A stretch of 64,000 nucleotides of DNA from Stigmatella aurantiaca (lineage in GTDB: Bacteria > Myxococcota > Myxococcia > Myxococcales > Myxococcaceae), in NCBI RefSeq assembly GCF_900109545.1, contig NZ_FOAP01000021.1:62001-126000 (forward strand), in the 5' to 3' direction. This document shows, piece by piece, positions 44,790 to 55,185 of the stretch. Position numbers and translations under genes: made by a program. Position 1 is the first letter of the stretch. Each line of letters opens with the position of its first letter. Below the pieces are notes generated by a model that was not told where the DNA came from, searched no databases, and was given only the letters and a program-made list of their open reading frames with translations.

Positions 44790-45881
44790 TCAGTTCATCT
44801 CGCCGTGGAAGTCCACCAGGTCGATGGACTCGGGGGCCACGGAGAGGGTCAGCGCCTCGCGATAGCCTGCCGCGTCGCCGCCCACCTGGAAGGGCATGGG
44901 CTTGGCGAAGCGGATCGTCACTTCCTTGGCGTGGAAGTCGTGGATGCCTTCGGGGAACCAGCGGCCCGCCCACATCTTGGGCAGGTGGGCGAGGATGCTT
45001 GCCGTGCTCACCTGGCCCAGCCGCAGGTGCATCATCCCGCGGCGGTGGTTGGCGAACGGGAACATCCGGAAGCCGTAGCCGTAGAAGGGCATGGTGGCCG
45101 CGGCGGCCATCATCAGGTTGCCCCGGAAGAGCACCTCGCCCGCGCCCAGCGGCTGGCCCACGGGGCTGCCATCCGCTCCCAGCCGGTAGGCCTCGCCCGC
45201 GTGGCCATTGCGAATCTCACACTCCACCGAGGTGGAGTTCACCATGTAGTGCGGCACCGTCTTGAAGGCCACGGCGGAGAAGTAGCCCCCGCTGCCCGTC
45301 ATCATCTTCTTGAAGAAGCCCTTGCCCAGGTTCTCCTTCACCCAGATGTAGTCGTTGAGCAGCTTGCCATCCACGCCCAGGCCGGCGAACGGGGCGCGCT
45401 GGCCATCCACCATCAGCAGGTCCATGCGCCGGGAGCCGGACACATCCCCCGAGCGGGCCCGCACCACGTCATGGAGGATGCCGTCGCCCCGGGTGCTGGA
45501 GGCGTTGACGAACGAGGCGATGCCATTGCCGGTGCCCAGCTTCAGCACGCCGAAGCGCGGCAGGGGCTGTCCGGCGAACCGGCCCCGGGCCTCCGTCTGA
45601 CGGATGATCTCGTTCACGAAGCCCATGAAGGTGCCGTCCCCACCGCCGGTGAAGACCATGGGGTAGCCGCGCTCGAGTACTTCCTGAGCAATCCGCCGGG
45701 CATCCAGGGGCGAGCGCGACAGGAACAGATCCTCTTCCGGAACGACATGCGAAAGCGCCTTCACAACCCGGGCGTCGACCTTCCGGGCGTTGGCGTTGAG
45801 CAGCACGGCAACCCGCGGTGTGGCACTTGGGCTCGTCGGGAGCTGTTGGAGTTCCGGCGAGCGAAGGGGCTGTACCAGCAT
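44790..45881 (-). CDS. Diacylglycerol kinase-family protein (DAGK catalytic domain)
   Basis: 363 residues from ATG at 45881 (MLVQPLRSPELQQL); the frame extends upstream but the similarity does not. The DAGK nucleotide-binding region begins VAVLLNANARKV and carries the GGGDGT signature (VFTGGGDGTFMGFV) and LKLGTGNGIASFV. The C-terminal half has the two-lobed layout of YegS/LCB5-type lipid kinases. The likely reaction is ATP-dependent phosphorylation of a diacylglycerol or sphingoid-type lipid at the inner membrane. The substrate cannot be read from the sequence. Confidence 0.88.
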   Translation of the reverse strand: MLVQPLRSPELQQLPTSPSATPRVAVLLNANARKVDARVVKALSHVVPEEDLFLSRSPLDARRIAQEVLERGYPMVFTGGGDGTFMGFVNEIIRQTEARGRFAGQPLPRFGVLKLGTGNGIASFVNASSTRGDGILHDVVRARSGDVSGSRRMDLLMVDGQRAPFAGLGVDGKLLNDYIWVKENLGKGFFKKMMTGSGGYFSAVAFKTVPHYMVNSTSVECEIRNGHAGEAYRLGADGSPVGQPLGAGEVLFRGNLMMAAAATMPFYGYGFRMFPFANHRRGMMHLRLGQVSTASILAHLPKMWAGRWFPEGIHDFHAKEVTIRFAKPMPFQVGGDAAGYREALTLSVAPESIDLVDFHGEMN

Positions 45882-46124
45882 GTGGGGGCAGGCTCCTGAG
45901 GGGGAGGAACGTGTCGATGCGCCAATCAGCGCGTGAGGTTGGCACTGCACATTCCTCGCCAAGCCCTGATGCGCTGCGTCAGGTAAAAGCAGCCGAGGAA
46001 TTTCAAAGGGTTGCCCAGTCTTGTGGCGATCAATTGCCTGGCCGGTTGCTACGTGGCGGTGACGGCGGTGTAGAGCGTGTTACGCAGTGGTGACAACGCC
46101 ATGACAGGGACGTGAGGCGGACCC

Positions 46125-46140
46125 GGATCCGTTCGGATCC
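46125..46140. repeat. Palindrome GGATCCG-TT-CGGATCC upstream of the dnaK promoter
   Basis: A perfect 7-bp inverted repeat with a 2-bp spacer, ending 10 bp before the TTGACA at 46151. Its size and position fit a dimeric regulator site, but no regulator can be named. Confidence 0.5.
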
Positions 46141-46150
46141 CAGAGTGGGT

Positions 46151-46178
46151 TTGACACCCCCCCATGGGTGGTTACGTT
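46151..46178 (+). promoter_or_regulatory. Putative sigma-70-type promoter of dnaK
   Basis: A perfect TTGACA at 46151-46156 and TACGTT at 46173-46178 are 16 bp apart, about 50 bp before the dnaK start codon. The -10 match is only partial. Confidence 0.5.
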
Positions 46179-46229
46179 GGGCGTACATCAGGATTTTTTC
46201 GAAAAACGCAGTCATTTCCGGAGGATACC

Positions 46230-48140
<1,911 letters not shown>

Positions 48141-48170
48141 TGCCAGCGGCGTGAGCCTGTCTGGTTGAGA

Positions 48171-48205
48171 AGAGGGCCGGTGCTCCCCTGGGGGCCCGGC
48201 CCTCT
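48171..48205 (+). terminator. Intrinsic terminator after dnaK
   Basis: AGAGGGCCGG and CCGGCCCTCT form a perfect 10-bp stem around a 15-base loop, followed by the T-rich GTGTTTCT, 30 bp after the dnaK stop. Confidence 0.85.
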
Positions 48206-48286
48206 GTGTTTCTAGGGGATGGCGGCTTCAAATGGGGGTGGGGCGGGGGCTAACATCCGGGGCTTTCCGTTGACGCGTGCCCGCCC

Positions 48287-50833
48287 GTGACCCAACCCTC
48301 GACGTCCCATCCTCAGGCCGCGCAGGCCTTCCGCCGGTTCTTCGGGGAGCTGCGCGAGACGTACCTCGAGCGCGAGACGCTCTTCACCCAGCTCGAGCTG
48401 GCGCTGCTGTGCAAGGAACACGTGCTGGTGGTGGGGCCCCCGGGCACCGCCAAGAGCGCCATCGCCAGTGCCGTGCTGGGGCGCATTCTCGATGAGAAGA
48501 CCGGCAGCCCGTCCCTCTTCGCCAAGCAGATCTCCGAGTCCACCGTGCAGACGGACCTCATCGGTCCGGTGGATTTCAAGGTGCTCACCGAGACGGGCCG
48601 CACGGAGTACATCACCGACGATGGCATGCTGGGCGCCGCCCACGCCTTCCTGGACGAGGTGTTCGACGGGCGCGACATGTTGTTGCGCTCCATCCTGAAT
48701 GTCCTCCACGAGCGTGAGCTCAAGCATGGGCGGCGGGTGACGAGCGGGCGCATCGAGTGCGCCATCATGACGAGCAACCGCTACCTCTCCGAGGTGCTCT
48801 CGCGCTCGCCCGAACTGCTGCTAGCCTTCGCGGACCGGCTCAGCTTCATCTCCTTCGTGCCCAAGTCCTTCGCCCAGCGCGCCAGCCGCGCGGCGATGCT
48901 GCACCGCTTCGCCCACGGCATCCGGCCGGACCTGCGCGCAGGGCTCTCGTTGCAGCAGCTCGACGTGCTCCAGGAGGCCGTGAACCGGGTGCAGGTGTCC
49001 AGCCAGCTCCTGGAGGGCATCGAGCTGCTGGCGGATGAGCTGGAGCGCGCGCTGATGGCGCAGGTGTCCAAGCTGCCCGATTACGTGCCCACCAAGTATT
49101 TCTCCCAGCGGTCGGTGGTGAAGGCGCTGTGGGCGCTCAAGGCCGCGGTGGTGAGGGATCAGATCTACCGGCGCCCGGACCGGCCGCTGGAGGCGACCCT
49201 CGATGATCTGGATGCGCTCCGGTGGTTCTTCCTGCTGGGCGGGCCCCCCGCGGCCGATGTCGAGGCCCTCCTCAAGGTGGCGGTGGATCCCCGGGAGCGG
49301 GCGCAGCTCGAGATCGTCCGGGTGGAGCAGGTGGCCTTCGATGAGGCGCTCGCCAAGGTGCGCAACGAGCTCGTCTCCGGCGTGGAGCGCGAGGCGGCCA
49401 CGCTGAATGCCGCGGAGGACGTGGCGGCCACCGAGGCGCTCGCGCGGTCCTTCCAGCCGGGCATGGCCGCCACGATTGCCCAGCGGCTGCGCTCGAAGCT
49501 CGTTCCCGGCCCCCGGCACGAGCAGAACAGGCAGGCCCTGCTGGTGGCGGCCCGCGCCCTGGTGGCGGGGATGGAGCGGCGGCTGGCCCGGGGGCTGGCC
49601 AGTCCTCAGGCGCAGAGTCCCCAGGATGGGCGCGGCGGGCTCCAGCTCATCACGGCCTTCCGGGACACCCTGGAGCTTTGCCGGTCCGTTCCCGAGCTCC
49701 GCCCGCATCTGGCGCCCATGTGTGGGGCCACCGCGCGGCTGCTGGAGCAGATGCTCGAGATGATTGTCTCCTCGGCCGAGGGGGTGGAGTTCGAGGACGG
49801 CCTCAAGATCGAGGGGTTGGTGGGGCTCGCCGACAATCTGGAGGAGGAGATCTCCCAGGCCTCCGAGCTGTCGGCCCTCCTGTCCGAGGAGGCTCCCGAC
49901 GCGATGGCGCGGCTTCGGACCGCTGACGCCGAGGCGCGCCGGCGGGTGGGCACGGCGCTCCGGCGGCGGGCCGTGAGTGCCTTCCAGGCCCCCCGGGCTG
50001 GGAAGCGGGAGCCGTTCGAGACCCTGACCGCGGACTCCCGGCGGTTGACCCAGCTGGAGCACTCCCTGCGTGAGCTGGAGCCCTCCCTGCCGGGCCTGAA
50101 GCAGGAGTTGCTCTTGCCGCTGGGGCTGGCCTACGCCCGGGAGGTCCTGTCCTCCACGCCGTTCGAGCGCATCGAGCAGTTCGCCCGGGCGGTCCAGATG
50201 GTGGCGGAGAACCTGAGGCAGGAGGGGCTCGCTCCCGAGGCCATCCTGCTCGAATGCCGGGCGATCATCGAATCCCGCATCACCGAGCACGCCCGCACCC
50301 TGTCCCGGGACGTCGCCAGCCCCGCCCCCACGCCCGCCTCCATTCTCTCGGGGGAGGCCTATACCTTCTACCGGAGCACCTTCTCGGTCCGCGTGCCCGA
50401 TGGTGAGTTCGCCGCGCTGCAGGGGCTCAACCACCAGCTCACCTCCGCTACGCCCGAGCCCGCGGTGGCCTTCCTCTCCGCCGGGGTCCTGCAAGCCGTG
50501 GCGCAGGCCGAGCTGGTCTTCGTCCACACGCGCATCAAGTACCTGCGGAGCTGGTTGACCCAGTTGCTCTCCACGTTGTTGCCCGAGCTGGAGACGCTCA
50601 AGGCCCGGGCCGAGGCGGAGCGGACCTTCGAGCGGCTCGTGAGGAGCCGGTTCCCCCTGCTGGCCCTCAAGGAAGGGGAGGTGGTCCGCCTGAGAGGCGT
50701 GCTCGGGGTGCTGAGCGCGATGGACGGCGAGCTGGGGGAGGCTGCGGGCCGGCTCACCCTGCAGTTGAGTGGCATCGACGAGGACTTCGGGCGCTTCAGC
50801 AAGCGGGTGCTGGAGCTGCGCTCCTCGCTGTGA
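48287..50833 (+). CDS. MoxR-family AAA+ ATPase
   Basis: 848 residues from GTG. The N-terminal 300 residues are a MoxR/RavA-type AAA+ domain, with Walker A VVGPPGTAKSAIAS near residue 51, Walker B AHAFLDEVFDG near 124 and sensor region AIMTSNRYLSEV. The long C-terminal part is helical and charged and has no assigned domain, which makes the protein larger than the usual MoxR (about 320) or RavA (about 500). MoxR ATPases work with VWA-domain partners as metal-insertion or assembly chaperones. The next gene, 58 bp downstream, encodes a VWA protein. Confidence 0.92.
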   Translation: MTQPSTSHPQAAQAFRRFFGELRETYLERETLFTQLELALLCKEHVLVVGPPGTAKSAIASAVLGRILDEKTGSPSLFAKQISESTVQTDLIGPVDFKVLTETGRTEYITDDGMLGAAHAFLDEVFDGRDMLLRSILNVLHERELKHGRRVTSGRIECAIMTSNRYLSEVLSRSPELLLAFADRLSFISFVPKSFAQRASRAAMLHRFAHGIRPDLRAGLSLQQLDVLQEAVNRVQVSSQLLEGIELLADELERALMAQVSKLPDYVPTKYFSQRSVVKALWALKAAVVRDQIYRRPDRPLEATLDDLDALRWFFLLGGPPAADVEALLKVAVDPRERAQLEIVRVEQVAFDEALAKVRNELVSGVEREAATLNAAEDVAATEALARSFQPGMAATIAQRLRSKLVPGPRHEQNRQALLVAARALVAGMERRLARGLASPQAQSPQDGRGGLQLITAFRDTLELCRSVPELRPHLAPMCGATARLLEQMLEMIVSSAEGVEFEDGLKIEGLVGLADNLEEEISQASELSALLSEEAPDAMARLRTADAEARRRVGTALRRRAVSAFQAPRAGKREPFETLTADSRRLTQLEHSLRELEPSLPGLKQELLLPLGLAYAREVLSSTPFERIEQFARAVQMVAENLRQEGLAPEAILLECRAIIESRITEHARTLSRDVASPAPTPASILSGEAYTFYRSTFSVRVPDGEFAALQGLNHQLTSATPEPAVAFLSAGVLQAVAQAELVFVHTRIKYLRSWLTQLLSTLLPELETLKARAEAERTFERLVRSRFPLLALKEGEVVRLRGVLGVLSAMDGELGEAAGRLTLQLSGIDEDFGRFSKRVLELRSSL

Positions 50834-50891
50834 GTTCTCATCCGGCACACCGCTCCCCCTTGCGGAGGGCGGGCCCTGAGAGGCCCTGAGC

Positions 50892-53177
50892 ATGCTGGCT
50901 CCCCACATCACGGAGGTGCGCCTCCGGCTGGACGCCCTCCAGCAGAACGCCCCACGCCCCTCCGGCATGGTGGGCTGGGCGCTGGGACTGCTGGCGCCGG
51001 GAGAGCTGGAGCTGTCGCTGCCCGTGCTGGCCGCGCTGGACCGGGAGATGGACCAGGTGGGGGTCCACACGCTGGCGGATGCGCACCTGTTGCGCACGCT
51101 CGGGGCCCACAAGGGCCGGGCGGGCAAGCTCTCCGAGGCCCTGGAGGCGCGGGCCACCGAGGCGTTGGAGGAGTTCGAGGCCCTGCTGCGCCGCGTGGAG
51201 CGCGCACACCGCGCGGGGGAGCTTCCCCCTGGAACGCGGACGGTGCTGGAGCGGGCCTTCATCCAGCTGGCCCGCGTGGTGAAGGTCGCGGATGTCTTCT
51301 CCTCCGCGCCGGGCGCCGAGCCCCCCTTCGAGATCTTCTCCCGCGGGGCTTACTCCTGGGAGGGCCGCCCTCCGGCCAGTGCGCGCATGGCCATCGCGGA
51401 GTTTCTCGCGCAGCGGGCACGGGGCAACGTGGAGGACGTGCTCCAGAAACGCCGCGACCTGGACCTGGCGCACGAGATGCTTCTGCGCTTGGGGGCCGAC
51501 CACGACCGGGACCGGGGCGTGGTGCTGCGCCGCGAGGTGGCCGAGGCGCGCGAGCGCACCCGCACCGTTCCGCCCGCTGCCTCGCTGGCGGAGCTGGTGA
51601 AGCAGGTCCGGGTCAGCGCCCGGCGGGAGCCCCATCAGGCGTACCGCTCCCTCAAGGCGCTGTACGAGCGGTCGCTGGAGGCGGCCGATGTGCCCCTGGC
51701 TGCCGCCGCCCGCGCTGCCCTGGTCCCGTTTCTGCCCCCACGGGGGCAGATGCGCGCCCTGGTGGAGCAGGCCGAGCGGGACGAGCTGATGCGCTGGTTC
51801 GGGGAGTCCCGCACGGGGGAGGCCGTGGAGAGGGGGGAGCCGAAGCCGGGGCAGCCCTCGCCCGCGGATGACCTGTTGACGGATCTGGCCTTCTCCCTCA
51901 AGCCCGAGCAGCTGGCCGCCTTCGAGCTGGCGGCGGGGTGCGCGCGCTACTTCGACGTGGAGGATGCGCTCTCGGAGGAAGTCGTCCAGGCGGATGTCCA
52001 GTCCCTGCAGCCGGTGCCCCGGCGCGTCCCGTACCCCACGCAGCGGATGAGCTTCGAGGCCACGAGCAGCCTCCACGAGGTGCACAACTTCGTCATCTCC
52101 GACCCGCGGATGATCGTCTACGATCTGGCCGCCAGCCGGCAGCTCGTCCGCGCCTACCTGGAGGAGGAGCCGCCCCCGAAGCCCAAGCGCATGAAGCGCA
52201 CCTCCGTGCGCGTCTATGTCTGTGACGCCTCGGGCTCCATGCACGGTGCCCGGGCGCGCTTCCGCGACGCCATCATCATCGCCGAGCTGAACAACCTGCG
52301 CGCCAAGGCCCGCCAGGGGCAGCCGTTCGATCCGCTGTACTTCTCCTTCTTCAACGATTCGCCGACCGAGCTGGTCCGGGTGGACACGGCGGCCGGGGCG
52401 TCCCGGCAGATCGAAAAGCTCTTCCGCCACTCCCCCGCGGAGGGACAGACGGACATCAACCTGGCGTTGATCTCCGCGTTCGACTCCATCCGCTCCGCCC
52501 AGGGGAGGGACCCCTATCTGGCCCGGGCCACGGTGGTGCTCATCACCGACGGCGAGGACCGGGTGGACCAAGAGCTCATCCGGAGAACCCGGGTGCCCAT
52601 GAGCTCGCTCGACATCTCGCTGAGCTTCATCTCCCTGGGCGAGGAGAACCCGGACTTGAAGGCCCTCGTGCAGGAGCAGCGCTCCCGGGGAGGCCGCGCC
52701 TTCTACCACCACCTCTCCGACGCGGAGATCCAGTGGGCCCGGACCGAGTTCGACGTGCCCTGGCGCACCTTGCTCCCCCATGGGGTTCCCGAGACGCCAG
52801 AGGTGCTGGAGGCGCTCCTTCCCCACCTCGATGCGTTGGAAGCCCTGGCGGGCAGGCGGGGCCCTCCCGCCGCGCCGGTGGCGGTGGAGGCGTCCTTCGA
52901 CGCGCTGTTTCCGGAACGGCCCTCCGCCCCGGTGCGAGGCGAAGCGCCGGGGCCGGACGTGGTGGCCCGGGTGGGGGACATCCTCGCCGCCCTGGCGGAA
53001 GCCGCCTCGCTGGCGCCCGCGGACCGCCGCGCCACGGAGAGCGTCCAGCTCCTCCAGCACCTGCTGGGGGTGTACCAGCTGACCCCTGCGCGCTACCTGG
53101 CAGCGCTCGCCGGGGGGAGCCCTCCGGTGCAGGACAGTCTGGCCCGGGTACGCCTTCTCTGCCGGCCATTCGGGTAG
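50892..53177 (+). CDS. VWA-domain protein partner of the MoxR ATPase
   Basis: 761 residues from ATG. The N-terminal 400 residues are helical with no named domain. A von Willebrand A domain follows (about residues 430-620) with a complete MIDAS: YVCDASGSMHG (DxSxS), the Thr of GQTDINLAL, and the Asp of LITDGEDRVD. There is no signal peptide, so it is cytoplasmic. The MoxR-VWA-coiled-coil order suggests one complex-forming operon. Confidence 0.9.
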   Translation: MLAPHITEVRLRLDALQQNAPRPSGMVGWALGLLAPGELELSLPVLAALDREMDQVGVHTLADAHLLRTLGAHKGRAGKLSEALEARATEALEEFEALLRRVERAHRAGELPPGTRTVLERAFIQLARVVKVADVFSSAPGAEPPFEIFSRGAYSWEGRPPASARMAIAEFLAQRARGNVEDVLQKRRDLDLAHEMLLRLGADHDRDRGVVLRREVAEARERTRTVPPAASLAELVKQVRVSARREPHQAYRSLKALYERSLEAADVPLAAAARAALVPFLPPRGQMRALVEQAERDELMRWFGESRTGEAVERGEPKPGQPSPADDLLTDLAFSLKPEQLAAFELAAGCARYFDVEDALSEEVVQADVQSLQPVPRRVPYPTQRMSFEATSSLHEVHNFVISDPRMIVYDLAASRQLVRAYLEEEPPPKPKRMKRTSVRVYVCDASGSMHGARARFRDAIIIAELNNLRAKARQGQPFDPLYFSFFNDSPTELVRVDTAAGASRQIEKLFRHSPAEGQTDINLALISAFDSIRSAQGRDPYLARATVVLITDGEDRVDQELIRRTRVPMSSLDISLSFISLGEENPDLKALVQEQRSRGGRAFYHHLSDAEIQWARTEFDVPWRTLLPHGVPETPEVLEALLPHLDALEALAGRRGPPAAPVAVEASFDALFPERPSAPVRGEAPGPDVVARVGDILAALAEAASLAPADRRATESVQLLQHLLGVYQLTPARYLAALAGGSPPVQDSLARVRLLCRPFG

Positions 53178-53192
53178 GCTCCCGTCCTGGAC

Positions 53193-53753
53193 ATGCTCTT
53201 CGGGTTCTGGCGCAAGAAGGACAAGAAGAAGCCCGTGGATCCGCTCGCGGCCTTCGATCAGCTCATCGAGGACCTGGAGCGCCAGGGCGCGGAGGTCCGC
53301 AAGTCGGCGGCCACGTTGCTGGCGCTCAAGGGAGAGCTGTCCCGTGCCCTGGAGCGCTACACCCGGCAGCGGGAGGACATCGGCCAGCGGCTCGCGGTGG
53401 TGGAGGCCCGGGGCGATGGCAAGGGGGCCCAGGTGTTCCGCAGGGACCAGGCGCAGACCGAGGCCTTGCTGCGCTCCACCCGGGAGGCCCTGGAGCGTGC
53501 GGAGCAGGATTCCCGCCTGTTGCTGGAGGCCGCCACTGGAATCGGCGCGCGCGCCACCGAGCTGCGCGTCGAGCGCCAGAGCGCCTCGGCCCGGCTCACC
53601 GCGGGCTCCCTGGTCACCAGCGCCATGCGCGAGCAGGTGGATCGCATCGAGAAGGTGCTCGCGGTGGATGCGGCCCGGGACGAGGTGGAGCGCGCCCACG
53701 CACTCGCGGAGATCTACCGCGAGGAGCAGGCCGAAGGGCCGAAGGCGGAGTAG
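53193..53753 (+). CDS. Coiled-coil protein (third gene of MoxR-VWA operon)
   Basis: 186 residues from ATG, 15 bp after the VWA gene. It starts with a short hydrophobic/basic patch (MLFGFWRKKDKKK) and is then almost wholly heptad-patterned and charged (about residues 20-165). The layout is reminiscent of PspA/IM30-type proteins, but I see no firm family signature. It ends 10 bp from the convergent DisA-type gene. It probably works with the MoxR-VWA pair (inference from placement). Confidence 0.78.
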   Translation: MLFGFWRKKDKKKPVDPLAAFDQLIEDLERQGAEVRKSAATLLALKGELSRALERYTRQREDIGQRLAVVEARGDGKGAQVFRRDQAQTEALLRSTREALERAEQDSRLLLEAATGIGARATELRVERQSASARLTAGSLVTSAMREQVDRIEKVLAVDAARDEVERAHALAEIYREEQAEGPKAE

Positions 53754-53763
53754 GGCAGGGCGC

Positions 53764-54645
53764 CTACGTGCGGCGCGCGGTCTGGTGCAGCTCCAGGACG
53801 ATGCTGCCGCCCTTGAAGAGCCGGACGGCCCCAGAGGTCTGGCTCACCACCAGCGAGATGCAGTGGGTGGTGGAGGTGATGCCCGCCGCGGCGGCGTGCC
53901 GGGCGCCCAGCCCCAGGGGAATCTTCACGCTCTCGTCCGTGGCGGACAGGTAGCGGCCCGCGGCCAGCACCACCCCGTCCTCGCGGATGATGAAGGCCCC
54001 GTCCAGCACCGAGAAGTTCTTGATGGCCTCGCGGATCTTCGGATCCAGCACGTTCCGTTCCGCCTCGGACAGGCCCTGGAACGGGTTGATGGTCATCTGC
54101 CGGCTCTTCTCCAGGACGGTCGTGTGGTCCCCGATGGTGATGATCGTCCCGATGGGGTGGCCCTCGAAGCCCTCCTGGCCAATCTGCAGCGCCAGCTGGA
54201 TGAGCGCGTCCACCACCTGCGAGTTGAACTCGTCGCCCAGCTTCACGCCCTCGATGGCCACCCGGTCATCCAGCGAGCCGCCGATGTGCATCTGCATGAG
54301 CGTGTCCGGAGGGCGGCCGACCTTGCCGGTCATGCACAGCACCAGGTCGCCCTCCTTGAACGCTCCTTGCGAGAGCGCGGAGACGAGGGCCACCTTCACC
54401 CGCTCGGTGCGCGAGTAGTCGTAGGCGGGGATGACCAGCGCCCGGAGCTGCCGGTTGATGTACTCCTGGGCGATCTTGTCCGACGTCACCGCGTAGATGA
54501 GCTTGCGCCGGGCGGGCCGGCCGCGCAGATCCTCCGGGGCGATGGGGGTATCGCAGATGTAGAGGAAGTGGTTGACGTCATTCCGCGCGGCCAGCGAGAG
54601 GGCTGAGCGCAGAAATTCCCGGTCGAACTTCTTACCCTCCGTCAC
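53764..54645 (-). CDS. DisA-type diadenylate cyclase domain protein with altered RHR motif
   Basis: 293 residues. GTG at 54645 (MTEGKKFDREFL) has AAGGGG upstream; the frame extends further but into non-coding-like sequence. The C-terminal 120 residues are a DAC (DisA_N) domain with the conserved DGA (VLDGAFIIREDG). The second motif reads LGARHAAAAGI where diadenylate cyclases have G-x-RHR-A, so the second Arg is Ala. The N-terminal 150 residues resemble a pyruvate-kinase-like C-terminal fold (DLVLCMTGKVG), which accompanies DAC domains in some bacteria. It may make or merely bind c-di-AMP. It is divergent from the DksA-family gene. Confidence 0.83.
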   Translation of the reverse strand: MTEGKKFDREFLRSALSLAARNDVNHFLYICDTPIAPEDLRGRPARRKLIYAVTSDKIAQEYINRQLRALVIPAYDYSRTERVKVALVSALSQGAFKEGDLVLCMTGKVGRPPDTLMQMHIGGSLDDRVAIEGVKLGDEFNSQVVDALIQLALQIGQEGFEGHPIGTIITIGDHTTVLEKSRQMTINPFQGLSEAERNVLDPKIREAIKNFSVLDGAFIIREDGVVLAAGRYLSATDESVKIPLGLGARHAAAAGITSTTHCISLVVSQTSGAVRLFKGGSIVLELHQTARRT

Positions 54646-54774
54646 GGTGCCCCCTTGCTGGCGTCCGCAGTGTTCAGCATGCGCACCTTGACACCATGAG
54701 CTGTGTGAATAAAGCTTTCGGGCCCTTTTTTTTGGGGGAAAAGGGCCGTTCTCTCGCCAACCGGAGCGAAGGCT

Positions 54775-55137
54775 GTGAATCAGAAAGATCTCAAGCGGTA
54801 CAAGAAGATTCTCGAGGACAGCAAGGTGGCTCTGCTCGAGAGCGCCAAGAAGACCCTCGTGGAAGAGTCCAGCTTCGACACGGATGATCTGCCGGACGAG
54901 ATTGATCAGGCCTCCTCCGAGTACGCCCAATCGATGGTGTTCCGTCTGCGGGACCGGGAGAAGTTCCTGCTGCAGAAGATCGAAAAGGCGCTGCAGCGCA
55001 TCGAGGACGGCTCTTTCGGCGTCTGCGAGCGGTGCGAGGAGGACATCTCACCCAAGCGCCTGGAGGCCCGTCCGGTCACCACGCTCTGCATCCGCTGCAA
55101 GGAAGAGCAGGAGAAGAAGGAGCGCTCCTACGGCTGA
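54775..55137 (+). CDS. TraR/DksA-family zinc-finger transcription factor
   Basis: 120 residues from GTG, with GGAGCGAAGG just upstream. A helical coiled-coil N-terminus (acidic stretch SFDTDDLPDEIDQAS) is followed by the four-cysteine finger CERCEEDI and CIRCKEE (residues about 85-110). DksA-type proteins bind the RNA polymerase secondary channel and act with (p)ppGpp. The (p)ppGpp enzyme is encoded 4 kb downstream. Confidence 0.92.
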   Translation: MNQKDLKRYKKILEDSKVALLESAKKTLVEESSFDTDDLPDEIDQASSEYAQSMVFRLRDREKFLLQKIEKALQRIEDGSFGVCERCEEDISPKRLEARPVTTLCIRCKEEQEKKERSYG

Positions 55138-55146
55138 GCCACAGGC

Positions 55147-55180
55147 CCTGGGTCACGTGACGCCCGTCGCGTGACCCGGG
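55147..55180. terminator. Shared terminator-like hairpin between convergent genes
   Basis: GGGTCACG and CGTGACCC pair over a 12-base loop, extended outward by further C-G pairs, between the DksA-family stop and the FHA-protein stop. It can serve both strands. There is no clear T-tract. Confidence 0.55.
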
Positions 55181-55185
55181 AGGGT

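Larger units (their letters stand above)
45882..46229. promoter_or_regulatory. Intergenic region upstream of dnaK
   Basis: 348 bp without a gene. It holds the 5' side of the DAGK-like gene, a 7-2-7 palindrome at 46125-46140, and a promoter-like TTGACA at 46151. No CIRCE-type heat-shock inverted repeat (TTAGCACTC) was seen. Confidence 0.6.

Noticed and set aside
48821-53699. Two minus-strand open frames of 813 and 953 codons
   Set aside because: Antisense to the MoxR and VWA genes, which carry AAA+ and MIDAS motifs. The antisense products have no domain.
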